A stretch of 64,000 nucleotides of DNA from positions 868,001-932,000 of the forward strand of contig JACJDG010000003.1 in NCBI GenBank assembly GCA_016432725.1, given 5' to 3'. Of this stretch, positions 16,947 to 25,209 are shown piece by piece. The notes under the pieces were generated by a model. The model searched no databases. It worked only from the letters and a program-made list of their open reading frames with translations, and was not told the DNA's origin. Source of the DNA: Streptomyces sp. DHE7-1. Its GTDB lineage: Bacteria > Actinomycetota > Actinomycetes > Streptomycetales > Streptomycetaceae. A program made the translations under genes and the position numbers. Numbering within the stretch: position 1 is the stretch's first letter; the number at the start of each line of letters is the position of its first letter.

Positions 16947-17828
16947 ATGACGAAACCGGTCGTCGTCGGAGTGGACGGATCGCCGTCGAGCCTCGACGCC
17001 GTCGAGGTCGCGGCCCGCGAGGCGGGGCTGCGGGGCGCGGAACTGCGTCTCGTGCACGCCTTCGGCTGGCCGGCGGTGCATCTGCCGCCCGGCGGACCGC
17101 CGTGGAATCCGGCGGCGGCGGGGGCGCGCGAGATGGTGGACGGCACCCTGGTGCAGGCCGAACGGCGCGCCCGCGAAGCGGTACCGGAGCTGGCGGTCAC
17201 CCGCGAAGTGGCCGCCGGTGAGCCGCTGATGGTGCTGGAGATCGAGTCGCACACCGCCTCGCTCGTCGTGGTCGGCAGCCGCGGGCTGGGCGGATTCGGC
17301 GGCCTGCTGCTCGGCTCCACCGGAGTGCACCTGTCCGCGCACGGCCGCTGCCCGGTGCTGGTGGTGCGCGGCAGGCCCGATCCGGACGGTCCCGTGCTGC
17401 TGGCGTCCGACGGCTCACCGGCCGGCGAGGCCGCCGTCGGGCTCGCCTTCGACGAGGCGTCGCTGCGCGGCGCGGACCTGCTGGCGCTGCGGGTGTGGAA
17501 CACCTGGAGCGACGACGCCGGCGAACCCGCCCACCCGCTGGACGTGGTGACGGACGCCGGCCGGCTGCAGGCCCTGGAGGAGCGCCTGCTGGAGGAGAGT
17601 CTGCGCCCGTGGCGGGAGCGCCGTCCGGAGGTCGGGGTGGAGCGGCGCGTGGTGCGCTCCCGGGTGCGCCCGGCACTGATCGAGGCCAGCGGCGGGGCGC
17701 AACTGCTCGTCGCCGGTGCCCGGGGCCGGGGCGGCTTCACCGGTCTGCTCCTGGGCTCGGTGAGCCAGGCACTGCTGCACCACGCGCACTGTCCGGTCAC
17801 CGTGGTGAGGGGCCCGGCGGAGCCTTGA
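16947..17828 (+). CDS. Universal stress protein, tandem domains
   Basis: A 293-residue tandem UspA protein: VVVGVDGSPSSLDAVEVAAR at the N-terminus, VVVGSRGLGGFGGLLLGSTG near 112 and, in domain 2, VAGARGRGGFTGLLLGSVSQ near 262. Both nucleotide-binding motifs are intact. ATG 16947 has GGAGG 8 bp upstream. Confidence 0.93.
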   Translation: MTKPVVVGVDGSPSSLDAVEVAAREAGLRGAELRLVHAFGWPAVHLPPGGPPWNPAAAGAREMVDGTLVQAERRAREAVPELAVTREVAAGEPLMVLEIESHTASLVVVGSRGLGGFGGLLLGSTGVHLSAHGRCPVLVVRGRPDPDGPVLLASDGSPAGEAAVGLAFDEASLRGADLLALRVWNTWSDDAGEPAHPLDVVTDAGRLQALEERLLEESLRPWRERRPEVGVERRVVRSRVRPALIEASGGAQLLVAGARGRGGFTGLLLGSVSQALLHHAHCPVTVVRGPAEP

Positions 17829-17872
17829 CCCGCAGGGTCCGGCGGAGCCCTGACCGCCGGGCTGGGCGCGGT

Positions 17873-17958
17873 GCCCGGCAGGGCGGGCACGGCGGCCCGG
17901 GAAGGCGGGCACGGCGGCCCGGCAGGGCGGGCGCGATGCCCGTGAGGGCGGGCGCGGG
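17873..17958. repeat. 22-bp imperfect tandem repeat, four copies
   Basis: Units close to GCCCGGCAGGGCGGGCACGG start at 17873, 17895, 17917 and 17938 (the last two slightly shorter). They sit in the short gap between the convergent USP and SHOCT genes. They may be replication slippage or an extended terminator-like GC structure; function unclear. Confidence 0.7.
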
Positions 17959-17964
17959 CGCGGG

Positions 17965-18252
17965 TCAGCGTCGGGCGGGCCTGGGGGCGTCACCGGCGTC
18001 CTCGCGCAGGACGGCGAGCCGGCGGCGGTACTCCTCCTCGTCGATCTCGCCGCGGGCGAAGCGCTCGGCGAGGAGGTGCTCGGCCGCGGGGCCCGCGGGC
18101 CGCGTCCCGGCGGGCGCGCCGCCCTCGCGCGGCCGGGCCAGGGCGCGGTACAGCAGCACGCCGAGGGCGACGATCAGGGCCCAGAAGAGCAGCATGCCGA
18201 CGGACATGGCGAACCAGCCCCACCCGGCATCGTGGTCGTACCAGAACATCAC
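17965..18252 (-). CDS. SHOCT-domain membrane protein
   Basis: A 95-residue protein with one hydrophobic segment (FAMSVGMLLFWALIVALGVL, about 14-35) and a C-terminal SHOCT motif (LLAERFARGEIDEEEYRRRL, 60-79). SHOCT domains often mark small membrane proteins with oligomer or stress roles. The start is ATG 18252 or 18249. A palindrome at 18371-18385 lies between it and divergent ppdK. Confidence 0.85.
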   Translation of the reverse strand: MMFWYDHDAGWGWFAMSVGMLLFWALIVALGVLLYRALARPREGGAPAGTRPAGPAAEHLLAERFARGEIDEEEYRRRLAVLREDAGDAPRPARR

Positions 18253-18370
18253 GGCGACTCACTTCCTGGAGGGCACCGGGACGAGCGCTCCGGTGCGCGG
18301 GGGCCAGCCTGTCTGTGTCCACCGTCGCCCGTGCCGGACGGCGCGTCATGAGCCGATGAGGCCCGTCCGG

Positions 18371-18385
18371 GGGCCGTTGGGCCCT
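18371..18385. promoter_or_regulatory. Island palindrome between SHOCT gene and ppdK
   Basis: GGGCCGTTGGGCCCT, one mismatch from perfect symmetry. It is centred 126 bp upstream of the SHOCT gene and about 150 bp upstream of ppdK. Confidence 0.45.
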
Positions 18386-18528
18386 GGTCGGGCCTCGGGC
18401 CCGTCCCGGCGGCGCGGTCCGGGGCCGGTCGGCCCGGCCCACGGGCCGGAGGGCACCTCCCGGCCGCCGCCCGGCGGCGGACGCTGGACGGGTACCGGCA
18501 CCGGACCGACGAGCCGAGGAGAGGCGTC

Positions 18529-21216
18529 ATGAGCCGCTACGTGTACGACTTCCGGGACGGCGGCCGCGAACTGGCCGCCCTGCTCGGCGGCAAGGGGGCG
18601 AACCTCGCCGAGATGACCCGGCTGGGGCTCCCGGTCCCACCGGGGTTCACCGTCACCACCGACGCCTGCCGCGCCTTCCTGGCGAACGGCGAGGAGCCGG
18701 CGGGCATGTCCGCCGAGGTCTCCCGGCACCTGTCCGCGCTGGAGGCGGCCACCGGGCGGCGGCTCGGGCAGCGCGACGACCCGCTGCTGGTCTCCGTGCG
18801 CTCCGGGGCGCGCTTCTCCATGCCCGGCATGATGGAGACGGTCCTCGACATCGGCCTGAACGACGACTCCGTGCTCGGCCTGGCCAAGGTCTCCGGCAGC
18901 GAACGCTTCGCCTGGGACTCCTACCGCCGGCTCGTGCAGATGTACGGCAGCACCGTCATGGGCGTCGAACCGGCCCGGTTCGACGAGGTCATGGCCCGGC
19001 TGAAGGAGGCCCGTGGGGCCCCCGACGACCTGCGTCTCGACGCGGGCGACCTCGCCCGGCTGGTGGAGACGTACAAGCAGCTGATCAGGGACGAGACCGG
19101 CCGGGACTTTCCGCAGTCCCCCGCCCAGCAGCTCCAGCAGGCGGTCCTCGCCGTGTTCCGGTCCTGGAACGCCGGGCGCGCCCGGCTGTACCGGCGGCGC
19201 GAGCACATCCCGGACGACCTGGGGACCGCGGTCACCGTGCAACGCATGGTGTTCGGCAACCTCGGCCCGGACTCCGGCAGCGGTGTCGCCTTCACCCGCG
19301 ACCCGGCCACCGGACGCCCCGGGCTGTACGGCGACTACCTGTCGAACGCCCAGGGGGAGGACGTCGTCTCCGGGGTCCGCGACGCCGTGCCGCTGGCCGA
19401 ACTCGAACGGCTGGACCCGGCGTCGTACCGCCGCCTGCGCGATCACGCGCGGACCCTGGAGCGGCACTACCGCGACCTGTGCGACATCGAGTTCACCATC
19501 GAACGCGGCACTCTGTGGATGCTGCAGACCCGGGTGGGCAAGCGCACCGCCGGCGCCGCGTTCGCCATCGCCGCCGAGCTGGTGGAGGAGGGGCTCATCA
19601 CGGCCGACGAGGGCCTGGCCCGGGTCGGCGGCGACGGGCTGGCACGGCTGATGTTCCCGCGCTTCGACACCTCCGCCGCCGGCACCCCGCTCACCCATGG
19701 CGTGCCGGCCTCGCCCGGCGCCGCGGTCGGCGCGGCCGTGTTCGACTCCGCGGAGGCGGTACGGCGGGCCGCGGCAGGTGAGCGGGTGGTGCTGGTCCGG
19801 GAGGAGACCACACCGGACGACCTGCCCGGCATGGTCGCCGCGCAGGCGGTGCTCACCGGACGGGGCGGGAAGACCAGCCATGCGGCCGTCGTCGCCCGCG
19901 GCATGGGCAAGGTGTGCGTCTGCGGCGCGCAGGACATCACCGTCGACACCGGGGCGCGGCGGTTCACCACGCGGGCCGGCACCGTCGTCGAGGAGGGCAC
20001 GGTCGTCTCGGTGGACGGCTCCAGCGGTGACGTGTACGCGGGCGCGGTCCCGCTCGCCGCCTCGGCCACGATGCGCTACCTGGAGACGGGCGAGCAGACC
20101 GGCAGCGAGGTCGCCTCGGTCGCACGCGCTCTGGAACACGCCGACGCGGTACGGCGGCTGGAGGTGCGGGCCAACGCCGACACCCCCGAGGACGCGGCGC
20201 GGGCACGGCGGTTCGGGGCGCGGGGCATCGGCCTGTGCCGGACCGAGCACATGTTCCTCGGCGAACGGCGCAGGCTGGTCGAGGACATGATCCTCGCATC
20301 CTCGGACGCCGCGCGGGAGCGGGCGCTGGCCGCTCTGCTGCCGCTCCAGCGACAGGACTTCGCGGGCATCCTGGAGGCGATGGACGCACTGCCCGTCACC
20401 ATCCGGCTGCTCGACCCTCCGCTGCACGAGTTCCTGCCGGACCGCACGGGTCTCGCCGTGCGCGTCGCGGCCGCCGAGGCGGCGGGCGGCCGGGCGGACG
20501 CCCGCGAAGCGGAACTGCTCGCCGCGGTGAACCGGATGCACGAGGAGAACCCGATGCTCGGTCTGCGCGGCGTGCGGCTCGGTCTGGTGGTGCCCGGCCT
20601 GGTCGCCATGCAGGTGCGGGCGGTCGCCGAGGCGGTGGTGGAGCGCGTCCGCGCCGGCGGCTCGCCCCGCGCGGAGATCATGGTGCCGCTCGTCGGCGCC
20701 GTCGAGGAACTCCGGCTCGCCCGGGAGGAGGTGCGGCGGGTCCTGGACGAGGTCGGCGCGGAGACGGGCGTGCCGGTCGAGTGCCCCGTCGGCACCATGA
20801 TCGAGCTGCCCCGGGCCGCGCTCACCGCGGGCCGGATCGCCGCGGAAGCGGAGTTCTTCTCCTTCGGCACCAACGATCTGACCCAGACCACCTGGGGTTT
20901 CTCCCGGGACGACGTGGAGGCCGCGTTCTTCCCGGCCTACCTCGACAAGGGCGTGTTCGCCGCCTCGCCGTTCGAGACGCTGGACCGCGAGGGAGTGGGC
21001 AGGCTCGTCAGGATCGCCGTCGAGGAGGGCCGTGCCGCCCGCCCGGGACTGCAGACCGGTGTGTGCGGCGAGCACGGCGGCGACCCGGAGTCGATCCGCT
21101 TCTTCCACTCCGTGGGGCTGGACTACGTCTCCTGCTCGCCGTTCCGGGTCCCGGTGGCCCGGCTGGAGGCCGGCCGGGCGGCACTGGACGACGTCGACAC
21201 CGGCGACACCCGGTGA
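18529..21216 (+). CDS. ppdK: Pyruvate, phosphate dikinase
   Basis: Interconverts pyruvate + ATP + Pi and PEP + AMP + PPi. The 895 residues give the full three-domain enzyme: an N-terminal ATP-grasp (LLGGKGANLAEMTRLGLPVP, SVRSGARFSMPGMMETVLDIG), the swivelling domain with catalytic His451 in GRGGKTSHAAVVARGMGK, and a C-terminal TIM barrel with FFSFGTNDLTQTTWGFSRDD and GVCGEHGGDP (catalytic Cys). In an oxygen-limited setting it could run towards ATP using PPi. Start ATG 18529 follows GAGGAG. Confidence 0.97.
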   Translation: MSRYVYDFRDGGRELAALLGGKGANLAEMTRLGLPVPPGFTVTTDACRAFLANGEEPAGMSAEVSRHLSALEAATGRRLGQRDDPLLVSVRSGARFSMPGMMETVLDIGLNDDSVLGLAKVSGSERFAWDSYRRLVQMYGSTVMGVEPARFDEVMARLKEARGAPDDLRLDAGDLARLVETYKQLIRDETGRDFPQSPAQQLQQAVLAVFRSWNAGRARLYRRREHIPDDLGTAVTVQRMVFGNLGPDSGSGVAFTRDPATGRPGLYGDYLSNAQGEDVVSGVRDAVPLAELERLDPASYRRLRDHARTLERHYRDLCDIEFTIERGTLWMLQTRVGKRTAGAAFAIAAELVEEGLITADEGLARVGGDGLARLMFPRFDTSAAGTPLTHGVPASPGAAVGAAVFDSAEAVRRAAAGERVVLVREETTPDDLPGMVAAQAVLTGRGGKTSHAAVVARGMGKVCVCGAQDITVDTGARRFTTRAGTVVEEGTVVSVDGSSGDVYAGAVPLAASATMRYLETGEQTGSEVASVARALEHADAVRRLEVRANADTPEDAARARRFGARGIGLCRTEHMFLGERRRLVEDMILASSDAARERALAALLPLQRQDFAGILEAMDALPVTIRLLDPPLHEFLPDRTGLAVRVAAAEAAGGRADAREAELLAAVNRMHEENPMLGLRGVRLGLVVPGLVAMQVRAVAEAVVERVRAGGSPRAEIMVPLVGAVEELRLAREEVRRVLDEVGAETGVPVECPVGTMIELPRAALTAGRIAAEAEFFSFGTNDLTQTTWGFSRDDVEAAFFPAYLDKGVFAASPFETLDREGVGRLVRIAVEEGRAARPGLQTGVCGEHGGDPESIRFFHSVGLDYVSCSPFRVPVARLEAGRAALDDVDTGDTR

Positions 21217-21553
21217 GCGCGCCCTGCCCCGGTGGCACGACGGGGTGGGCCGGGTCCTGGTGACGGCGGGCCGGGCTCTGGTCGCGGCGGACGGACCGGG
21301 ACTTGGTCCCGGCGGACGGGCCGCCCTCCTCGGGGCGGCCCGTCCGGTGTGGTCGCGGCTCGGGGCGGTCCGTCCAATGCGGTCGCGGCTCGGAGCCGCC
21401 CGTCCGGTGTGGTCGCGGCCGGGCCGCCGGGCGTGCCGGTGGCCCGGTCGTGCCGGTGCGACCGGCGCGCGATCGGGTCTCCGTCCACGCGGTCGGGCTC
21501 CGCTCGGGTGCGGACGGCTTCCAGGTCGCCCGGCTTCCCGTCCGGTGCGCCGC

Positions 21554-21632
21554 GGCTCGGTGTCGGCCGCGGCTCGGCTTCGGCCGCGGCTCGGCTTCGG
21601 CCGCGGCTCGGCTTCGGCCGCGGCTCGGTGTC
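21554..21632. repeat. 17-bp tandem repeat, ~4.6 copies, in a gene-free region
   Basis: Unit GGCTCGGCTTCGGCCGC from 21554, 21571, 21588, 21605 and a partial at 21622. The repeat's last copy abuts the stop of the leftward USP. The rest of the 414-bp gap after ppdK (21217-21630) is also low-complexity, with a ~32-bp degenerate unit around CCGTCCGGTGTGGTCGCGG at 21338-21420, and has no gene I can support. Confidence 0.85.
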
Positions 21633-22503
21633 AGGAGGCTTCGGGTACGACGGCGACCGGGCAGGCCGCGTGGTGCAGGACGCCGTGCACGACCCGGCCG
21701 AGGTGCGGCCCGAAGGGGCCGTGCCGGTGCCGGGCGCCGACCACGAGCAGGCCGGCCTCGTGGGAGGCGGCGACCAGGACGTCGCGGGCGTGCCCCTCGA
21801 CGGCCCGGCGGGTCACCTCGAGACCGGCCGGAGCGTCGGCCAGGGCCTCCTCCACCGCCTCGGCGGCCCGCTGCTCCTCGAAGTGGGCGGGCTCACCGGT
21901 GAGCAGCGGGTGCCCGGTGGTCGCGTGCGCGGGGTGCCGCCATGCCCGTACGGCCTCCAGGGGCACCCGGCGCAGCACCGCCTCCTCGGCGGCGAAGCGG
22001 GCGGCGGCCGAGACCGTCGGCTTCTCACCGACGCCGAGGACGACGGGGCCGCGCGAAGCGGAGCCGGCCCGGTTGTCGTGGCTGCCGCGCAGCACGATCA
22101 CCGGGCAGTGCGCCCGCCCTGCGACCGTGAGGCTCACCGAGCCCAGGAGCGCCTCGGTCACTCCGCCTCGGCCGCGGCAGCCCAGCACCACCGCGAGGGC
22201 GGTGCGGCTCTCCCGTACCAGTCCCTCCTCCGGTTCCTCCCCCAGTACGTCGGTGTGGACCGGCACCTCGGGTCGGCGGGCCCTCGCGCGCTGCCGGGCG
22301 GTGCCGACCACGTCCTGCGCCATGACCTCCTCCTTCGGACGGTCCAGCTCCTGGGCGAGCAGCGCGCCCTCGTACCGGTCCCAGAGCGAGGCGTACACCA
22401 GGCGCAGTGGCGCGCCGCGCAGGGCGGCCTCGTCGGCCGCCCAGTCGACGGCCCGCAGGCTCGGACCGGATCCGTCGACGCCGACGACGATCGGAAGCTC
22501 CAT
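21631..22503 (-). CDS. Universal stress protein, tandem domains
   Basis: A 290-residue tandem UspA protein. MELPIVVGVDGSGPSLRAVD opens domain 1 and GCRGRGGVTEALLGSVSLTV is its nucleotide site. Domain 2 has VVLGVGEKPTVSAAARFAA and ends HRHGPFGPHLGRVVHGVLHH then ACPVAVVPEAS. It closely resembles the USP at 12053 in its opening, which suggests duplication. The next gene upstream is another USP 22 bp away in the same direction. Confidence 0.93.
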   Translation of the reverse strand: MELPIVVGVDGSGPSLRAVDWAADEAALRGAPLRLVYASLWDRYEGALLAQELDRPKEEVMAQDVVGTARQRARARRPEVPVHTDVLGEEPEEGLVRESRTALAVVLGCRGRGGVTEALLGSVSLTVAGRAHCPVIVLRGSHDNRAGSASRGPVVLGVGEKPTVSAAARFAAEEAVLRRVPLEAVRAWRHPAHATTGHPLLTGEPAHFEEQRAAEAVEEALADAPAGLEVTRRAVEGHARDVLVAASHEAGLLVVGARHRHGPFGPHLGRVVHGVLHHAACPVAVVPEAS

Positions 22504-22525
22504 CGGGCTCTCCTAGGCTCGGGAG

Positions 22526-23383
22526 TCAGGTGTGCGGGACGACGGCCACGGGTGCCTCGACGTGGTGCAGCACGGCGTGGGTGACGTGGCCGATACGGGC
22601 GCCGAGGGGGCCGGTGCGGACCCGGCGGCCGACGACGACCAGGGCCGCGTCACGGGCGGCGCCCACGAGGACCCGGGCGGCGCTGCCGCACCGGCTCGCC
22701 TCGATGACCTGGACGTCGGGGAACTTCTGCCGCCAGGGACGCAGCAGTTCGGTCAGGACGGTGGCCTGCCCGCGAGCGTGCGAGGCGTGCTCTCCGGCGT
22801 CGCCCTGGAGCGGGTGCACCGAGCCGTGCGGCTCGTTCCAGCCGTGCACGACCCGCAGGGCGGTGTCCCGGCACGCGGCGGCGGCGAAGGCGAACTCCAG
22901 CAGCGTGTCGTCCGGGGCCCCGGTGTCGAGGCCGAGGACGACGGGCCGGAAGGGGGCGGCGGCCGACGGTACGCCCGCCGGGTCCGGCCGGTGCTCGTCG
23001 GCGGCCTGCTCACCGGCCCGGACCAGCACCACCGGACGCTCGGCGCGGGCGATGACGGCCAGGCTGACCGAGCCGAGCAGGAACCCGCCGACGGCGCCGA
23101 GCCCGTGGGAGCCCAGGACCATCAGTTCGGCGGCGTCCGCCGCCTCGGTCAGGGCCTCGGCCGGGTCTGCCGTGAGCCGGTCGGTGACCACCTCGACACC
23201 CGGATGCCGCAGCCGGACGCCCTCGGCGGCCTCGCGCGGAAGGTCGTCGGCGGCGGGGCCGGGCTCGCGGACGTTGACGATCTTCAGCGGCAGGTGGCGC
23301 AGCCCGGCTTCGCGGGCCGCCCACTCGACGGCGGCGCGGCTCTCGGGCGAGCCGTCGAGGCCCGCGGTGACGGTTCGGGTCAT
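22526..23383 (-). CDS. Universal stress protein, tandem domains
   Basis: A 285-residue tandem UspA protein: MTRTVTAGLDGSPESRAAVE, VLGSHGLGAVGGFLLGSVSL near 112 and a C-terminal half ending GARIGHVTHAVLHHVEA then PVAVVPHT. ATG 23383 is chosen because GGAGG lies 8 bp upstream; an in-frame GTG three codons earlier is possible. It looks like a paralogue of the USP at 48651. Confidence 0.93.
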   Translation of the reverse strand: MTRTVTAGLDGSPESRAAVEWAAREAGLRHLPLKIVNVREPGPAADDLPREAAEGVRLRHPGVEVVTDRLTADPAEALTEAADAAELMVLGSHGLGAVGGFLLGSVSLAVIARAERPVVLVRAGEQAADEHRPDPAGVPSAAAPFRPVVLGLDTGAPDDTLLEFAFAAAACRDTALRVVHGWNEPHGSVHPLQGDAGEHASHARGQATVLTELLRPWRQKFPDVQVIEASRCGSAARVLVGAARDAALVVVGRRVRTGPLGARIGHVTHAVLHHVEAPVAVVPHT

Positions 23384-23551
23384 GGTCTCCACCTCCGGGG
23401 ACTGGGGGCGGTCGGGGCTGTCTGGGGTGGGTGGGCGTGCGTCCCGCCGGGGGCGGGGCGGCCGGTGCAGCGGGTGGCCGGTTGGGGGGTGGAGGCTGGT
23501 GGGCCGGTGGTCGGAGGTCGTCCGCCGTCCGGCGTCCGTGACCGGGCGGTG

Positions 23552-24424
23552 TCAGTCCGCGCGGAGGAGGTTCTTCACCTCGACCACGTCGGCGATCCGC
23601 TCGACCTCGGCCAGCAGCCGCGCCCCGGTCGCCGGGGTCACCTGCCCAGCCAGCTCGACGATGCCGTCGTGGACGGTCACATCCACCGTCCCGCGGTCGT
23701 GCGGGGAGCAGACGGCCCGGATCCTTGTCTCCACCTCCGCCCGGATCACGGCGTCGTCCCTGATCAGGGTCTGCAGCAGGGCGTCCCGGCCCACGACGCC
23801 GACCAGCCTGCCTTCGTGGTCGGCGACCGGCAGCCGCTTCAGCCGGGACAGCGCCGCGAGCCAGGCGGCCTCGGCGACGGTGGTGCCCGGCAGCACGGTG
23901 ATCGCGGGGCTGGTCATCAGGTCGGCCGCCGTCTCGCCCCGGGCCTTTTCGTGCAGACGCCGCTCGCGGAGCCTGCCGATGGGTCCGGGCCGGTGGCCCG
24001 AGGCCTCGAACGCGACCTTGGCCAGCAGATCCGACTCCGAGACGATGCCGAGCACGCGGTCCTCGCCGTCCACGACGGGGAGGGCACCGACCTGTTCGCG
24101 CGCGAGCAGCCGGGCGATGTCCCGGTAGGGCAGGTCGTCCCGCAGGGACGCGGCGGGCACGTCCATCACGTCCCGAACCAGCACCGGGCCGGCGCCGTGC
24201 CCCGGCGTCGTGGGCCGTGTGGGCGGTGCGGCCCGGGGGGCCGGCTGGGAGGTCTCGCCCGGCGGGGACTCGCCGGGGCCCGCGTGCCAGGCCGCGGCGG
24301 CGGCCACGGCGCCCAGGTACCGGACGAGCATGTCCTGCCGGGCGCTCTCACCGGGGCTCCAGGAACGGCCGGGCTGGGTCCGCCGGGCCTCCGCCCCCGT
24401 GGAGAAGTTCTCGTGCCTGTTCAC
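23552..24424 (-). CDS. CBS-pair plus BON domain protein
   Basis: A 290-residue protein with a ~75-residue disordered N-terminus, a CBS pair (first: VRDVMDVPAASLRDDLPYRD and VGALPVVDGEDRVLGIVSE; second: TSPAITVLPGTTVAEAAWL and LPVADHEGRLVGVVGRDALL) and a C-terminal BON domain (TVDVTVHDGIVELAGQV). CBS pairs usually sense adenine nucleotides and BON domains often bind membranes. It is divergent from the V-ATPase operon across a shared palindrome, so the two may be co-regulated. Confidence 0.92.
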   Translation of the reverse strand: MNRHENFSTGAEARRTQPGRSWSPGESARQDMLVRYLGAVAAAAAWHAGPGESPPGETSQPAPRAAPPTRPTTPGHGAGPVLVRDVMDVPAASLRDDLPYRDIARLLAREQVGALPVVDGEDRVLGIVSESDLLAKVAFEASGHRPGPIGRLRERRLHEKARGETAADLMTSPAITVLPGTTVAEAAWLAALSRLKRLPVADHEGRLVGVVGRDALLQTLIRDDAVIRAEVETRIRAVCSPHDRGTVDVTVHDGIVELAGQVTPATGARLLAEVERIADVVEVKNLLRAD

Positions 24425-24483
24425 GGTGGCCTCCGTCGGGTTGCCTCTGGTCCAGTGTCACCGCGCTCCCGTGCCCGCCGCCT

Positions 24484-24521
24484 AGAGCCGAACGGCCCTG
24501 GTGGAGCGGCGTGACGGCCCT
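24484..24521. promoter_or_regulatory. Island palindrome plus half-site between CBS-BON gene and V-ATPase operon
   Basis: AGAGCCGAACGGCCCT at 24484-24499 differs by one base from the perfect box and is centred 67 bp from the CBS-BON start and 96 bp from the first V-ATPase gene. A half-site ACGGCCCT follows at 24514-24521. This 163-bp gap is the only sizeable non-coding DNA before the operon, so it probably holds the operon promoter. Confidence 0.55.
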
Positions 24522-24587
24522 ATCCGGTGCGGGCCGGGGCGGGGACGGTGAAACTGGAGGAGCAGCCGACCGGCAGGAGGCCGGGAG

Positions 24588-25025
24588 ATGAGCCTGCGGG
24601 ATTTCCTGGAGCGGTTCCGTCCCACCGGTACGCCCGGAGCGGCCGCCGTCGGCGTGCCCGCCGACCGGGCGGCGGAGCGGGCCGCGGAGCTGGAGCCCGC
24701 GCTGGCGCGGCTGACGGACGTGCAGCGGGAGGCGGCCCGGATCCGCGCGGCGGCGGACGAGGCGGCCGAGGTCCTGCGACGGGACGCCGCGCTGCGGGCG
24801 GAGCGGGTCGTGGCGGACGCGCGGGAGCGGGCCCCGGAGGTACGGCGGCTTGCCGCGGCGCCCGTCCTCGAGGACGCCCGGCGCGGGGCCGACGCCGTGC
24901 GCGCGGCCGGTGCCCGGACCGCCGAGGCGGTCCGCGCGCGGGCCCGCGAACGCATGCCCGCACTGGTGGACCGAACAGTGGCCGACGCCCTGCGCCGGGC
25001 CACCGGGACCGGTGGAACACCATGA
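24588..25025 (+). CDS. V/A-type ATPase peripheral-stalk subunit G/H-like
   Basis: A 145-residue Ala/Arg/Glu-rich, strongly helical protein with heptad-like spacing through residues 40-120 (RIRAAADEAAEVLRRDAALR, ERVVADARERAPEVRRLA). This fits the stalk subunit that pairs with subunit E. Family identity comes mainly from composition and position at the head of a V-ATPase operon. GGAGAT lies just upstream of ATG 24588. Its TGA overlaps the ATG of the next mini-ORF (ATGA at 25022). Confidence 0.7.
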   Translation: MSLRDFLERFRPTGTPGAAAVGVPADRAAERAAELEPALARLTDVQREAARIRAAADEAAEVLRRDAALRAERVVADARERAPEVRRLAAAPVLEDARRGADAVRAAGARTAEAVRARARERMPALVDRTVADALRRATGTGGTP

Positions 25026-25117
25026 GCACCGCATGGCCGGCCGCAACGGCCCGGACGGTGAACCCCACGGTGACCGACACCCCACGCCGGGCCACCGAGG
25101 CGGACGGAACACCATGA
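25022..25117 (+). CDS. Mini-ORF 1 in the V-ATPase operon (31 residues)
   Basis: ATG 25022 overlaps the stop of subunit G/H (ATGA). It encodes MSTAWPAATARTVNPTVTDT and eleven more residues (PRRATEADGTP), and its own TGA overlaps the ATG of mini-ORF 2. It may be a by-product of the tandem duplication that keeps translational coupling intact rather than a functional peptide. No family is recognised. Confidence 0.45.
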   Translation: MSTAWPAATARTVNPTVTDTPRRATEADGTP

Positions 25118-25205
25118 GCACCGCATGGCCGGCCGCAACGGCCCGGACGGTGAACCCCACGGTGACCGACACCCCACGCCGGGCCACCGGGGCGGGCCGA
25201 GCGCC
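25022..25205 (+). repeat. 92-bp direct tandem repeat (two copies) made from a gene junction
   Basis: Copy 1 is 25022-25113 and copy 2 is 25114-25205; they differ at only a few bases near the end of the unit. The 5' part resembles the start of subunit C (ATGAGCACCGCATGG recurs at 25206). The 3' part resembles the end of subunit G/H (protein level VDRTVADALRRATG versus VNPTVTDTPRRATE). The unit is therefore a diverged duplicate of the G/H-C junction. As 92 is not a multiple of three, each copy resets the frame and ends in ATGA. Confidence 0.9.
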
Positions 25206-25209
25206 ATGA
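25114..25209 (+). CDS. Mini-ORF 2 in the V-ATPase operon (31 residues)
   Basis: Second copy of the repeat unit: ATG 25114, 31 codons, same first 25 residues as mini-ORF 1 and ending GAGRAP. Its TGA overlaps the start of subunit C (ATGA at 25206). Together the two mini-ORFs relay ribosomes from subunit G/H to subunit C. Confidence 0.45.
   Translation: MSTAWPAATARTVNPTVTDTPRRATGAGRAP

Noticed and set aside
14157-17828. A 1223-codon + frame that ends in the USP at 16947
   Set aside because: Only the last 293 codons are protein-like; the rest is antisense to pncB and another USP. ATG 16947 with GGAGG is the true start.
17829-17964. An intrinsic terminator or attachment site in the GC-rich repeats after the USP
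   Set aside because: The repeats are direct rather than inverted, there is no T run, and there is no integrase or tRNA gene nearby.
25022-25205. The 92-bp direct repeats as a CRISPR array
   Set aside because: Units are directly adjacent with no spacers, only two copies, and they contain gene-end and gene-start sequence.
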